From positions 3,534,001 to 3,598,000 of the forward strand of contig NC_019751.1 in the NCBI RefSeq assembly GCF_000317435.1: a stretch of 64,000 nt of DNA. The letters are read 5' to 3'. The stretch is from Calothrix sp. PCC 6303 (GTDB taxonomy: Bacteria > Cyanobacteriota > Cyanobacteriia > Cyanobacteriales > Nostocaceae). Positions 15,918-25,773 of this stretch are shown here, in pieces; the first letter of the stretch is position 1; every line of letters starts with the position of its first letter. The notes under the pieces are model-generated. The model did not search any database, was not told where the DNA came from, and worked only from the letters and a program-made list of their open reading frames with translations. Both the position numbers and the translations under genes were made by a program.

Positions 15918-17606
15918 ATGCCGGAAAATCTTAAAAGTCAAGTCGTAACACAGGGAGTACAAAGATCCCCAAATCGGGCGATGCTGCGTGCTGTTGGTTT
16001 TGGGGATGAAGATTTTAATAAGGCGATTGTGGGGATTGCCAATAGTTATAGTACGATTACACCCTGCAATATGGGGATTAATCAATTAGCACAACGTGCT
16101 GAAATTGGTGTGCGTGCTGCTGGGGCAATGCCGCAAATGTTTGGCACCATCACCATTAGTGATGGGATTTCCATGGGTACTGAAGGGATGAAATATTCCC
16201 TCGTTTCGCGGGAAGTGATTGCTGACTCCATCGAAACCGCTTGCACAGGACAAAGTATGGATGGTGTGTTGGCAATTGGGGGTTGCGATAAAAACATGCC
16301 CGGAGCGATGATAGCGATCGCACGCATGAATATACCCGCTATTTTCGTCTATGGTGGCACCATCAAACCTGGACATTATGATGGTAAAGATTTAACTGTT
16401 GTCAGTTCCTTCGAGGCTGTAGGGCAATACAGTGCCGGGAAAATAGACGACGCTGAACTCACAGAAGTTGAGCGGAATGCCTGTCCTGGTGCGGGTTCCT
16501 GTGGGGGGATGTTCACGGCTAACACCATGTCTTCAGCTTTCGAGGCAATGGGAATGAGTTTACCCTATTCCTCAACTATGGCAGCCGAAGATGCCGAAAA
16601 GGCAGATAGTACGGAAGAATCGGGAAGGGTATTGGTAGAAGCCATCCGCAAACAAATTCTGCCCCGGCAAATCATCACCCGCAAATCCATCGAAAACGCC
16701 TTAGCTGTAATTATGGCAGTGGGTGGATCGACAAATGCCGTTTTGCACTTTTTAGCGATCGCGCACACAGCAGGTGTCAAACTGGTACTAGATGACATCG
16801 AAACTATCCGCGCCCGTGTCCCCGTTTTGTGCGATTTAAAACCCAGTGGCAAGTATGTCGCCACCGATCTCCACAAAGCTGGTGGTATCCCCCAAGTTAT
16901 GAAAATGCTCCTAGCACACGGACTAATTCACGGCGATTGTCTCACCATCACCGGACAAACCATCGCCGAAAGCCTTGCAGATATACCAGAAACACCATCA
17001 CCAAACCAAGATGTCATTCGCCCTTGGGAAAACCCCATGTATAAAGAGGGACATTTGGCAATCCTGAAAGGCAACCTTGCCAGCGAAGGTTCAGTCGCCA
17101 AAATTACAGGTGTGAAAGTTCCTAAAATATCAGGTCCTGCACGGGTATTTGAATCAGAAGAAGATTGCCTCGCGGCAATTTTGGCAAAAAAAATCAATCC
17201 CGGTGACATTTTAATTATCCGTTATGAAGGTCCTAAAGGTGGTCCCGGAATGCGGGAAATGTTAGCACCTACTTCGGCAATCATTGGTGCAGGTTTAGGC
17301 GATTCCGTCGGATTAATTACCGATGGCAGATTTTCTGGTGGTACTTATGGGATGGTTGTGGGACATGTTGCCCCAGAAGCAGCTGTTGGTGGTAATATCG
17401 CCTTGGTGGAAGAAGGTGACACCATCACTATAGATGCCCATTCCCGTTCATTAAACTTGCATGTAGACGATGCAGAATTAAGCCGCCGTCGTGCTAATTG
17501 GCAACCTAAACCACCCCGTTACACCACTGGAATTCTAGGTAAGTATGCAAAGCTGGTATCTTCTAGCAGTTTAGGTGCAGTAACCGACTTGGATTTATTT
17601 TCCTAA
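15918..17606 (+). CDS. ilvD: Dihydroxy-acid dehydratase
   Basis: Dehydrates 2,3-dihydroxy-isovalerate and 2,3-dihydroxy-3-methylvalerate to the 2-keto acids, the third step of valine and isoleucine synthesis; also feeds leucine and pantothenate. The 562-residue length is normal. The three cluster-ligand cysteines are visible: [18 protein letters not shown] and [16 protein letters not shown] (IlvD/Edd signature 1). The C-terminal signature is [14 protein letters not shown]. The three-Cys pattern suits a [2Fe-2S] enzyme. AAGGA lies eight bases before the ATG. It is monocistronic here, with a palindrome after the stop. Confidence 0.97.
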   Translation: MPENLKSQVVTQGVQRSPNRAMLRAVGFGDEDFNKAIVGIANSYSTITPCNMGINQLAQRAEIGVRAAGAMPQMFGTITISDGISMGTEGMKYSLVSREVIADSIETACTGQSMDGVLAIGGCDKNMPGAMIAIARMNIPAIFVYGGTIKPGHYDGKDLTVVSSFEAVGQYSAGKIDDAELTEVERNACPGAGSCGGMFTANTMSSAFEAMGMSLPYSSTMAAEDAEKADSTEESGRVLVEAIRKQILPRQIITRKSIENALAVIMAVGGSTNAVLHFLAIAHTAGVKLVLDDIETIRARVPVLCDLKPSGKYVATDLHKAGGIPQVMKMLLAHGLIHGDCLTITGQTIAESLADIPETPSPNQDVIRPWENPMYKEGHLAILKGNLASEGSVAKITGVKVPKISGPARVFESEEDCLAAILAKKINPGDILIIRYEGPKGGPGMREMLAPTSAIIGAGLGDSVGLITDGRFSGGTYGMVVGHVAPEAAVGGNIALVEEGDTITIDAHSRSLNLHVDDAELSRRRANWQPKPPRYTTGILGKYAKLVSSSSLGAVTDLDLFS

Positions 17607-17648
17607 CTCAACTTTCGGCATTTGCTGAATTGGATATGAATTTAAAAA

Positions 17649-17679
17649 TGTAGAGAGGTAGCAATGCTACCTCTCTACA
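17649..17679. repeat. Perfect palindrome after ilvD
   Basis: TGTAGAGAGGTAGC, AAT loop, GCTACCTCTCTACA: a perfect 14-bp stem 43 bases after the ilvD stop. No T-run follows directly. It resembles the TGTAGAGACG repeats in size and flanks, and could stabilise or end the ilvD transcript. The following 350 bases to ndhF (17680-18033) hold AT-rich sequence and a 'gatccccc' repeat, no gene. Confidence 0.7.
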
Positions 17680-18033
17680 GGTATTTAGAGGATGTTTGAA
17701 AAGTCTTTTTGTGAGTAGCTAAACGTTTTAGATCCCCCTAAATTCCCCTTTTTTTGGCGAAGCCTGAAAGAGCTTGGGGGTTGTGGGATCTCTAAATTTA
17801 ACTATAGATAAAAATCAATCATAACAATTAGTTTTCACCCGCATAAGGATCCATTAGAGCAAGTATCTATTAATTGTATAGCTGCCTTATTTATTTTTAT
17901 GACAATAGAAGATACTCTATTAATAATAATTAAATAACAATTAAATTACAAATTGCAGATATGCATTTTCCTAAAGCAACCGTTGCCATCAAACAGCAAC
18001 ACCTGACCTTGCTGCAAATTTTATGGAGATTTC

Positions 18034-19896
18034 ATGACTAATTTTCTACTTGAAACTGTTTGGCTAGTTCCCTGCTATGCCTTAATTGGCGGACTTCTTG
18101 CATTGCCTTGGTCTCCAGGGATTATAAAACGAACTGGACCAAGACCAGCAGGTTACATCAATCTGGTTTTGACATTTCTGGCATTTGTTCATTCTGCCTG
18201 TGTTTTACCAATCACCTGGAACCATCTGCCACATGAAATATCTATACCTTGGTTGAATATAGCTGGTTTAAACCTGTCGATAGATTTAGAAATCTCCTCA
18301 TTAAGTGTTGGGGCAATGGTTGTTATTACTGGCTTAAATTTGCTGGCACAAATTTTTGCCATCGGCTATATGGAAATGGACTGGGGTTGGGCACGCTTTT
18401 ATTCTCTGTTAGGATTATTTGAAGCTGGATTATGCTCCTTGACATTATGTAATTCTTTGTTTTTCAGTTATGTAGTTTTGGAAGTTCTAACTTTAGGAAC
18501 TTACCTACTAGTCGGACTTTGGTTTAGTCAGCCCTTGGTTGTCACAGGTGCAAGAGACGCTTTCTTAACCAAACGGGTAGGAGACTTATTTCTGCTGATG
18601 GGAGTTTTGGCATTATGGTCACAAGCTGGAACTTGGAACTACACTGATTTAGCGGAATGGGCTACTACTGCCAACGTCAACCCAACCTTGATCACATTAA
18701 CCTGTTTGGCACTAATTGCAGGTCCCATGGGTAAATGCGCTCAGTTTCCCTTGCATTTGTGGTTAGATGAGGCAATGGAGGGACCTGTTCCCAGTACAAT
18801 TTTACGGAATTCAGTAGTGGTTGCTAGTGGTGCTTGGGTACTAATTAAACTGCAACCTGTTTTCAGTCTTTCTCCCATGGCTAGTTCAGCAATGGTAGCT
18901 ATCGGTGTCGTCACAGCAGTGGGTGGATCATTAATTGCCATTGCCCAAATTGATATCAAGCGTTGTTTATCTTATTCTGTTAGCGCATACATGGGTTTGG
19001 TGTTTATCGCTGTTGGTACACAACAGGATGAAGCTGCCCTGTTATTAGTTCTCACCCATGCTTTAGGTTCAGCCCTTTTAGTTATGAGTACTGGTGCCAT
19101 TGTCTGGAACAGTATTACTCAAGATGTGAGCCTTTTGGGGGGACTTTGGTCACGTCGCCCAGTTTCGGGAATAGCATACATTGTAGGGACTCTGGGATTA
19201 ATTGGCGTTCCACCATTAGGTGGTTTTTGGGCGCTATTACAATTAGCATCAGGACTTTGGACAACCCAACCTTGGCTTGTGGGAGTCATTATAGTCGTCA
19301 ACGCCTTAACAGCCTTCAGCTTAACTAGAGAATTCAGTTTAATCTTTGGTGGTCAATCTAAGCAAATGAGCGATCGCTCTCCTGAGGTAAGCTGGCAAAT
19401 GGCGTTACCAATGATGATTTTGTTAGGTTTTACTCTCCATCTGCCTTTGGTGTTACAAAGCCTATCGCTACTACCAACTTGGGCAACTGTCAACAAAGAT
19501 GTTGCATTGTTATTAATTTGGTCAAGTATTTTTGGATGCAGCATTAGTAGCGTTATTTACTTAGGCAATGTCATTCCCAAACCAATTCGCTTCCCTTCCA
19601 AACCAATCCAAAACTTACTCGCATACGACTTTTACACCCCAAAACTCTACAAAATGAGCATAGTTTTAGGTGTTGATATGATTTCAAAGCTAACAGATAT
19701 GATTGACCGGTTCATCATTGATGGCATTGTCAACTTAGTTGGTTTAGTCTCCATATTGAGTGGAGAAAGTCTCAAATATAGCACTTCAGGAAGAACTCAA
19801 TTTTATACATTCACCTTGTTAATCGGAGTCAGCGTCTTAGGAATGTTAGTAACTTGGCAATACTGGGGAGATAATCTTTTCAATTTGATATTTTAG
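18034..19896 (+). CDS. ndhF: NAD(P)H-quinone oxidoreductase subunit F (NDH-1 CO2-uptake type, NdhF3/F4)
   Basis: A proton-pumping antiporter-like membrane subunit (620 residues, about 15 hydrophobic segments) of thylakoid NDH-1. The proton-translocation core is visible: LTKRVGDLFLLMG, PLHLWLDEAMEGPVP and QIDIKRCLSYSVSAYMG. It starts with FLLETVWLVPCYALIGGLLA and has GPRPAGYINL, typical of the CO2-uptake F3/F4 forms. It is followed by ndhD and a CO2 hydration gene, as in NDH-1MS/MS' operons. GGAG lies five bases before the ATG. No cupS gene follows, which favours the constitutive F4-D4-CupB set, but this is not proven. Confidence 0.9.
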   Translation: MTNFLLETVWLVPCYALIGGLLALPWSPGIIKRTGPRPAGYINLVLTFLAFVHSACVLPITWNHLPHEISIPWLNIAGLNLSIDLEISSLSVGAMVVITGLNLLAQIFAIGYMEMDWGWARFYSLLGLFEAGLCSLTLCNSLFFSYVVLEVLTLGTYLLVGLWFSQPLVVTGARDAFLTKRVGDLFLLMGVLALWSQAGTWNYTDLAEWATTANVNPTLITLTCLALIAGPMGKCAQFPLHLWLDEAMEGPVPSTILRNSVVVASGAWVLIKLQPVFSLSPMASSAMVAIGVVTAVGGSLIAIAQIDIKRCLSYSVSAYMGLVFIAVGTQQDEAALLLVLTHALGSALLVMSTGAIVWNSITQDVSLLGGLWSRRPVSGIAYIVGTLGLIGVPPLGGFWALLQLASGLWTTQPWLVGVIIVVNALTAFSLTREFSLIFGGQSKQMSDRSPEVSWQMALPMMILLGFTLHLPLVLQSLSLLPTWATVNKDVALLLIWSSIFGCSISSVIYLGNVIPKPIRFPSKPIQNLLAYDFYTPKLYKMSIVLGVDMISKLTDMIDRFIIDGIVNLVGLVSILSGESLKYSTSGRTQFYTFTLLIGVSVLGMLVTWQYWGDNLFNLIF

Positions 19897-19934
19897 TTTC
19901 ATCACCAGCAATAAACATTTAGAAAAACCAACAA

Positions 19935-19962
19935 TGTAGAGACGAGATATGTCGCGTCTCTC
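19935..19962. repeat. TGTAGAGACG-type palindromic repeat in the ndhF-ndhD spacer
   Basis: TGTAGAGACGAGATATGTCG and then CGTCTCTC, an imperfect hairpin (GAGACG/CGTCTC arms). A near-identical copy occupies the ndhD-CO2 hydration gene spacer at 21582-21609. Confidence 0.75.
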
Positions 19963-20042
19963 TAAATATTCCTGTATCTCCCATTCCTCTCTATTCTCAA
20001 ACTGGCAACAATAACTAACAACTTTTTGGATATCCTCACAAT

Positions 20043-21545
20043 ATGCTCAGTACTTTAATTTGGCTACCGATAATCGGAGCCGCTATTATTAGTTTATTGC
20101 CCCGTGCCATTCCTGCTATCAACATTCGTCTGACAGCCATAACTATTGCTGGCTTAGTTCTAGCTTGGAATATATATCTCCTGTTTCAATTTGATATTTC
20201 CCTTCCAGGAATGCAGTTGCAGGAATCTTTACCTTGGAACGACACCCTGGGTTTAAATTATAAATTAGGTGTTGATGGACTTTCCATCCTCATGCTGTTC
20301 TTAAATAGTTTACTTACCTGGATTGCAATTTATAGCAGCAACCAACAAACAGAACGCCCCCGACTTTTCTATTCCCTCATATTACTGGTAAGTGGAGGAG
20401 TTGCAGGTGCATTTGTTGCCCAGAATTTATTACTTTTCTTCCTATTCTACGAACTCGAATTAATCCCTTTCTATCTCCTAATTTCCATCTGGGGAGGTGA
20501 AAAACGATCCTATGCGGCGATGAAATTCCTAATTTATACCGCAGTTTCCGGAGCCTTAATTCTAGCGACATTTTTGGGTACAGTTTGGCTGACTGGTGCC
20601 ACTGATTTTGATTACAATACAATCTCAACTCAAGCCCTATCAACAACACTGCAAATCGTTTTACTTGTCGGCATCATCCTCGGTTTTGGCATCAAAATTC
20701 CCCTAGTACCCCTACACACTTGGTTGCCAGATGCCTACGTCGAAGCTTCAGCCCCTGTAGCTATTCTTCTAGGTGGGGTATTAGCAAAATTAGGAACCTA
20801 TGGACTCTTACGATTTGGGATGGCAATGTTTCCCGATGCTTGGAGTATTCTGGCACCTAGTTTAGCAACTTGGGGAGCAATCAGTGCCATCTACGGAGCA
20901 GTTACCGCCATTGCTCAAAAAGACATCAAACGCATGGTTGCCTATAGTTCCATTGGTCACATGGGCTATATATTATTAGCAGCAGCAGCTAGTACATCCC
21001 TCGCGTTGATTGGTGCGATCGCGCAGATGTTCAGTCACGGTATTATCCTCGCCATCCTCTTCCATTTGGTGGGAGTTATCGAAGCCAAAGTTGGAACCCG
21101 TGAACTAGATAAACTCAACGGTTTAATGAGTCCCATACGTGGTTTACCCCTAACCAGCGCCTTACTAATTCTAGGAGGTATGGCAAGTACAGGTATTCCG
21201 GGAATGACTGGATTTATCGCCGAATTCATCGTATTTCAAGGTAGTTTCTCCGTCTTTCCCATCCCAACACTATTATGTGTAGTCGCCAGTGGCTTAACAG
21301 CAGTTTACTTCGTCATTCTCCTCAACCGTACCTGCTTTGGCAAACTTGATAACAAATTAGCTTACTACCCCAAAGTTCTTTTGTCTGAACAAATTCCAGC
21401 ATTAATTTTAGCAATCATGATTGTCTTCTTAGGAGTACAACCAGGCTTTTTAGTGCGTTGGAGTGAACCAACAACAACAGCAATAGTTGCCGCTATTCCT
21501 CCAATGGAAAAAACCATCACCGCTCAAGTAGCTCTGAATAATTAG
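20043..21545 (+). CDS. ndhD: NAD(P)H-quinone oxidoreductase subunit D (NdhD3/D4 type)
   Basis: A 500-residue multi-pass antiporter-like NDH-1 subunit. Key segments: FYELELIPFYLLISIWGGEK (conserved Glu in helix 5), PLHTWLPDAYVEASAPVAIL, AIAQKDIKRMVAYSSIGHMG, and the later charged LNGLMSPIRGLPLTSALL. It lies 146 bases after ndhF and 120 before the CO2 hydration gene; together these form the distal arm specific to CO2-uptake NDH-1. Length is normal for D3/D4. Start ATG at 20043. Confidence 0.92.
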   Translation: MLSTLIWLPIIGAAIISLLPRAIPAINIRLTAITIAGLVLAWNIYLLFQFDISLPGMQLQESLPWNDTLGLNYKLGVDGLSILMLFLNSLLTWIAIYSSNQQTERPRLFYSLILLVSGGVAGAFVAQNLLLFFLFYELELIPFYLLISIWGGEKRSYAAMKFLIYTAVSGALILATFLGTVWLTGATDFDYNTISTQALSTTLQIVLLVGIILGFGIKIPLVPLHTWLPDAYVEASAPVAILLGGVLAKLGTYGLLRFGMAMFPDAWSILAPSLATWGAISAIYGAVTAIAQKDIKRMVAYSSIGHMGYILLAAAASTSLALIGAIAQMFSHGIILAILFHLVGVIEAKVGTRELDKLNGLMSPIRGLPLTSALLILGGMASTGIPGMTGFIAEFIVFQGSFSVFPIPTLLCVVASGLTAVYFVILLNRTCFGKLDNKLAYYPKVLLSEQIPALILAIMIVFLGVQPGFLVRWSEPTTTAIVAAIPPMEKTITAQVALNN

Positions 21546-21581
21546 ACATTTCTAGAAATCCTTTGCAGAAAATTATAACTT

Positions 21582-21609
21582 TGTAGAGACGAGACATGTC
21601 ACGTCTCTC
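21582..21609. repeat. TGTAGAGACG-type palindromic repeat in the ndhD-CO2 hydration spacer
   Basis: TGTAGAGACGAGACATGTCA then CGTCTCTC; the arms GAGACG and CGTCTC pair around CATG. It is the same element as at 19935-19962, placed a similar distance after the preceding stop codon. Confidence 0.75.
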
Positions 21610-21665
21610 CATATTTTCCATATTCTTCATCTTCATTAAAAACCATCAACCGAGAGCAAATCAAA

Positions 21666-22979
21666 ATGGTACAAACTCCCAACAAAACTGAAGCTAAATT
21701 ACCTCCTTCCACCCATGAATTTGCCGAAGTCATTCATCGCTTAGAAGCAGGTGGTGCAATGTTACCCGATACGCCAGAAAACTTAATGCAAATTATCGGT
21801 TTGTACAAAGCTTATGCAGTACCGATGGATTTCTACTGGCGCGACTTATTATATATTGCAGAAAGGGTATTTTTAAACCCATTTGCGTTTTTTAAATACT
21901 TCATTTCTCCAGAATATTTAGAACGTCACAATCATTATGCTGGTGATGATGCTGATTTAAGAGTTTGGCGTGGTGAAGCAACTGCTCATCCAGAACTATT
22001 AGAATTTATGGAGAAGGGTGAAACCTTCAAAATGCCTAAAATATTGCATCACTTATTCCATGACAGAATCAACATGGAATTTGCTGAAGCTTGTATGCGG
22101 GCAATGCTTTGGCATCGGGGAATGGGTGGAAAATTTGACCCTTATTTAGATACTGAAGAATATAAAGCTAACGCTGATAGAGCAATCAAAGCTTATTTCC
22201 AAGGCAATCCATTCATGCTAGGACTTTACAAACTGTTTCCAGATATGTTTCTAGAACAGTGTCGTCAGATGTCTTACTACTCCAATTTGGGACTATTCTG
22301 GGAAGTCATGGCTCCCGTATTTTTTGAAATGTCAGATTTATATGACGAAGGGAAAATTACCAGTGTCCCAGAAGCCATGAATTTTTTGGTAAATGGAATT
22401 TTTGCAGTTGCCAATCGTCCAATTTATCATCATGTTTATATCCGTGGTGAATGCTACGAAATTATTCCCAAATCAAAAGGATTTGTCTGGCTTCACGAAG
22501 CTGCATTACCTTATGTGGAAGCTGTTTTTTACCGTACTGCTCCCTTTAGAGGCACAAAATCTTATAATGCTCAAGCAGGACAAGTACCAACAGATCAAAA
22601 AGACTTTCACTACGGAATTCTCTATGCAGATGTATTTCCAGTTGGTACCGCAGGCATTCCACCCACACTGTTGATGCAAGACATGTTACATTTCTTGCCA
22701 CCATATTTGATTGACTACTATAAGCAATATTGCCGAGGAGAAGAAGATACATTGATTCAGTTAGGAATTAGTTTCCAACGTTCAATGTACTGCGTCACTT
22801 CTGCCGTTATTCAAGCGTTGCGGACTGTGCTTTGTCACCCTTTAGATGACCCAGATCCTGAGCATTTACAAGCGAATCGAGACTTTTTTGAATCTCAATT
22901 AAATCGTTTTACTCGTCCCGAATATGGCATTCGTGATGCTGCCCGTCTAAATGATATTCAAAGGCAAGATTACCGATAG
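21666..22979 (+). CDS. CO2 hydration protein (CupA/CupB, ChpX/ChpY family)
   Basis: A 437-residue soluble protein that binds the tip of the NDH-1MS/MS' membrane arm and hydrates CO2 to bicarbonate, using redox energy. Family stretches are clear: FAEVIHRLEAGGAMLPDTPE, AYAVPMDFYWRDLLYIAERV, HHLFHDRINMEFAEACM and LFWEVMAPVFFEMSDLYDEG. Several conserved His (HHLFHD, HHVYIRGEC) could bind zinc. It is the third gene of the ndhF-ndhD operon. CupA is normally followed by cupS; here the coding stops and a repeat region begins, so CupB is a little more likely. I leave the symbol open. Confidence 0.92.
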   Translation: MVQTPNKTEAKLPPSTHEFAEVIHRLEAGGAMLPDTPENLMQIIGLYKAYAVPMDFYWRDLLYIAERVFLNPFAFFKYFISPEYLERHNHYAGDDADLRVWRGEATAHPELLEFMEKGETFKMPKILHHLFHDRINMEFAEACMRAMLWHRGMGGKFDPYLDTEEYKANADRAIKAYFQGNPFMLGLYKLFPDMFLEQCRQMSYYSNLGLFWEVMAPVFFEMSDLYDEGKITSVPEAMNFLVNGIFAVANRPIYHHVYIRGECYEIIPKSKGFVWLHEAALPYVEAVFYRTAPFRGTKSYNAQAGQVPTDQKDFHYGILYADVFPVGTAGIPPTLLMQDMLHFLPPYLIDYYKQYCRGEEDTLIQLGISFQRSMYCVTSAVIQALRTVLCHPLDDPDPEHLQANRDFFESQLNRFTRPEYGIRDAARLNDIQRQDYR

Positions 22980-23246
22980 AAATATGAGGTGAACTAATAC
23001 CGATTCAAAAAAAATCAAACACATAGACAATCTGTAGGGGTAAAGCGCATTGCCCTGAATAAGGAAAAACTCAATTTAAGCCTGCCTTCGCAGGCTTTGT
23101 GCGTGTAGCCCCAGGCTTTAGCGGGGCTTTAAAAAACAAATTGGAATTTTTTTGACTTGTGTGTACACCCCAGCCCCACAAGCGGGGTAGGGGGTGGGGT
23201 TCATGTGTTGCAATCATTTTTAAATTGGTATTGCCCTCTGATTCCA
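22980..23246. repeat. Repeat-filled gap after the CO2 hydration gene
   Basis: Contains GCCTGCCTTCGCAGGC, GCCCCAGGCTTTAGCGGGGC and CCCCACAAGCGGGG palindromes and the word ACTTGTGTGTACACC, which recurs at 33187. These are dispersed cyanobacterial repeats; I see no gene. One of the hairpins may stop the ndh-cup transcript. Confidence 0.6.
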
Positions 23247-24307
23247 TCACCTACGCAAACCAACACAAGCAGACACCGCAGGACGAGAATTTGGTATCAC
23301 GCTAGGAGCTTCAGCTACCAAGTATAAATCTCCATCAGCACCCCTAACTATCGCTTGAGCCTCCACAATCCTGTTTTCAGGTGGCTTTTGCGCCATCAAA
23401 CTATCTGGAATTGGGTTTACTGGAACATTAGAGTTAACTTCACCAAAACTAGCAATTGTAGTTAAATCAAGATAACCTGACATCGTATTTACAACCGGAT
23501 TCGATGGGATACTGCCATCTTTACCAGTGACAACAAATCTACCTAAGGGTTTTTTACCCCTACCACACAGTTGATCAATTTGATCGCTTTGATCTTTTAA
23601 CCCTTCAGGTAACTCAATTAAGCCTTTACTGGGGTCAACATCCGGAAGATTAATTTCTGTAGTCCCATTTAAAGATGGATTTGCACCTGTAGCAGTGATG
23701 TCACTTTCAGGGGTTGGGGAATTTCGTGCTTGAGTACCAAATATTCCTTCAGCATTAATTTTGACTCTACCACCCCGAAAATCAGTGGAATTAGCGTTGA
23801 TATCGCTATTTTCAAAGGCAGCAATAACCCCTGCATCAATGTTGATGTTACCACCGATGACGTTTTGTCCTTGGGCATTGGTGGTGATATTGCTGTTGCG
23901 ACGAAGGATTAAAGCATCGGTGTTGAGATTGATAGTTGCTTGTTCTCGGTTGGTGTCCTTGTTAGGACTGCGGGTGTTAGCATTAAGGGAGGCTTTGTTG
24001 TCTAGACGGATGCGATCGCTATTTATGGTGAGGATGCCTGCATTACCCGTTCCTAAACTATTGACAAATACCCCAGCGCGATCGCGTACAAGTAAATTTT
24101 GGGTTTTTATCGTTAAATCGCCTGCATTCCCACTTGAGCCTTGATTTGCAGCAGATATTAAACCACTAAAAACACTACCATCAACAGATGTACCAACTAA
24201 TTCTATGTTTTTGGAAGCATTAACGGTTAAATTTCCTCCCTTACCCACAGCAAAAGTCTCTGCACTGACTACTGCCCCATCTCGTACAATTAAATCTTGA
24301 GTATTAA
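23247..24307 (-). pseudogene. Filamentous haemagglutinin-type exoprotein, C-terminal part cut off by an IS
   Basis: The 3' part of the gene whose 5' part is at 25774-27943. It resumes in the exact frame at the target-site copy (NTQDLIVRDG) and continues with the same repeat style (GGNLTVNASKNIELVGTSVD, GNAGDLTIKTQNLLVRD). It ends with a distinct tail, QIDQLCGRGKKPLGRFVVTG and PAVSACVGLRR. Removing the IS and one 5-bp duplication joins both parts into one 1076-residue frame (3231 bases, divisible by three). A short hybrid reading frame can run from inside the IS into this part (to 24380), but it would lack the secretion domain. Confidence 0.9.
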
Positions 24308-24333
24308 CAATACCTTCGCCAAAGTAAGAGGAT
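24308..24333 (+). repeat. Left terminal inverted repeat of the IS
   Basis: Starts CAATACCTTCGCCAAAG and ends TAAGAGGAT; 23 of 26 bases match the right end. Confidence 0.9.
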
Positions 24334-24411
24334 GAAGAGGAAGAGGTAGGGCGTTTCGTAGTAGAGTTATTGTCTCTCACAACGACAACTCAAAAACCAC
24401 TATGTGCGCCC

Positions 24412-25752
24412 ATGTTTGACATTTTATCATTGTTACAGTGCTTCCTGCCGCAGATAAATGCTACAACGATGAAGCAATTGAACCAAATAATCTTGGCAAT
24501 GTTAGCGATGAGCGGGCGAGTCACTATGTTGGGAATTTCTCGTTGGACAGGTAGTGGTGGTAGTTATCGGACGATGTTGAGATTTTTTCATACGGTAATC
24601 CCTTGGGCGACATTGTTTTGGCTATTTTTCCGCAAGCATTTGTTCCGTGCAAATGAGGTTTATTTGCTTGCAGGAGATGAAGTTGTAGTAAGTAAATCTG
24701 GGAAAAAAACTTATGGGTTGGATAGATTCTTTTCCAGCCTAGTAAGTAAGCCAATATCAGGGCTATCTTTCTTTACATTATCATTAGTAAGTGTTGAACA
24801 AAGGCACTCATTTCCGATTCAAATAGAACAGGTAATAAAGAACGATATAGAAAAAAGTAGTGTATCGCCAAGACCAGAAATAAAAGCCAAAGAAAAACGT
24901 GGACGTGGACGACCAAAAGGGAGTAAAAATAAAAACAAGACCGAAGTAATTCTCACATCTGAATTACTCAGAATTAAGAAGATGATTAATGAGCTAGTCA
25001 AGCTGGTAGCTAACTTTATCCCACTGACTTACTTAGTCTTAGATGGTCATTTTGGAAACAATAATGCTTTGCAGATGGCTCGACAGGTCAACTTACATAT
25101 AATTTCCAAGTTACGCCACGATTCAGCATTATACATACCTTACCAAAATCCTGACCCTAATCATCGTTCACGCCGTAAATACGGAGATAAACTAGACTGG
25201 CGTAATATTTCTGATGAATATTTGCGTCAAAGTAGTATCGAAGAGGATATCCAAACCGATAGTTACCAAGCTACTTTACTGCACAAAGAATTTGCCCAGT
25301 CCCTGAATGTAGTTATTTTGGTGAAAACAAATCTGAAAACTAATGCTCGCAGTCACGTAATTCTGTTTTCTAGTGACCTAAAGTTGTCATCTGAGAAAAT
25401 AATTGACTACTACAAACTACGCTTTCAGATCGAGTTTAACTTCCGTGATGCCAAGCAATTTTGGGGATTGGAAGACTTTATGAACATCGGTCAAACTGCG
25501 GTGACTAATGCTGCTAATCTAGCATTCTTTATGGTTAATTTATCTCATCATCTTCTCGCTGATTTCCGCATCCTGAATCCTGACTCCGGCATTATTGATC
25601 TTAAGGCTCATTATCGTGGCTTTCGATATGTCCATGAGATCTTAAAAATGCTTCCAGAAATCCCTGAGCCTATTTTATTAACCCGGATTTTTGCCAAGCT
25701 TACTTCTTTAGGGCGTATTCATCACGTTTCTACGGGCGTTGAATCCTCTTAA
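24412..25752 (+). CDS. IS4-family DDE transposase
   Basis: Catalyses cut-and-paste transposition. From the ATG at 24412 it has 446 residues (a TTG at 24370 would add 14). The DDE residues appear in LLAGDEVVVSKSG (first D), LVLDGHFGN (second D) and the YREK motif YYKLRFQIEFNFRDAKQFWG, which holds the catalytic Glu and defines the IS4 family. A basic KEKRGRGRPKGSKNKNKT segment in the insertion domain may bind DNA. The frame is undamaged, so the element is potentially active. Confidence 0.93.
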   Translation: MFDILSLLQCFLPQINATTMKQLNQIILAMLAMSGRVTMLGISRWTGSGGSYRTMLRFFHTVIPWATLFWLFFRKHLFRANEVYLLAGDEVVVSKSGKKTYGLDRFFSSLVSKPISGLSFFTLSLVSVEQRHSFPIQIEQVIKNDIEKSSVSPRPEIKAKEKRGRGRPKGSKNKNKTEVILTSELLRIKKMINELVKLVANFIPLTYLVLDGHFGNNNALQMARQVNLHIISKLRHDSALYIPYQNPDPNHRSRRKYGDKLDWRNISDEYLRQSSIEEDIQTDSYQATLLHKEFAQSLNVVILVKTNLKTNARSHVILFSSDLKLSSEKIIDYYKLRFQIEFNFRDAKQFWGLEDFMNIGQTAVTNAANLAFFMVNLSHHLLADFRILNPDSGIIDLKAHYRGFRYVHEILKMLPEIPEPILLTRIFAKLTSLGRIHHVSTGVESS

Positions 25753-25768
25753 TTTGGCAGAGGTATTG
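25743..25768 (-). repeat. Right terminal inverted repeat of the IS
   Basis: On the minus strand it starts CAATACCTCTGCCAAAT and ends TAAGAGGAT. The flanking ATTAA (25769-25773) repeats the left target copy. Confidence 0.9.
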
Positions 25769-25773
25769 ATTAA

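Larger units (their letters stand above)
24308..25768 (+). mobile_element. IS4-family insertion sequence, 1461 bp, complete
   Basis: Terminal inverted repeats begin CAATACCT and pair over 26 bases with three mismatches (24308-24333 and 25743-25768). The 5-bp direct repeat ATTAA stands on both sides (24303-24307 and 25769-25773), and joining the flanks restores the haemagglutinin reading frame. One full transposase gene fills the element. Perfect target duplication and intact host frame point to a recent insertion. Confidence 0.93.

Noticed and set aside
23761-24144. Plus-strand open frames opposite the haemagglutinin gene (also at 25884 and 27006)
   Set aside because: They arise from the codon bias of the repeated minus-strand gene; no own features.
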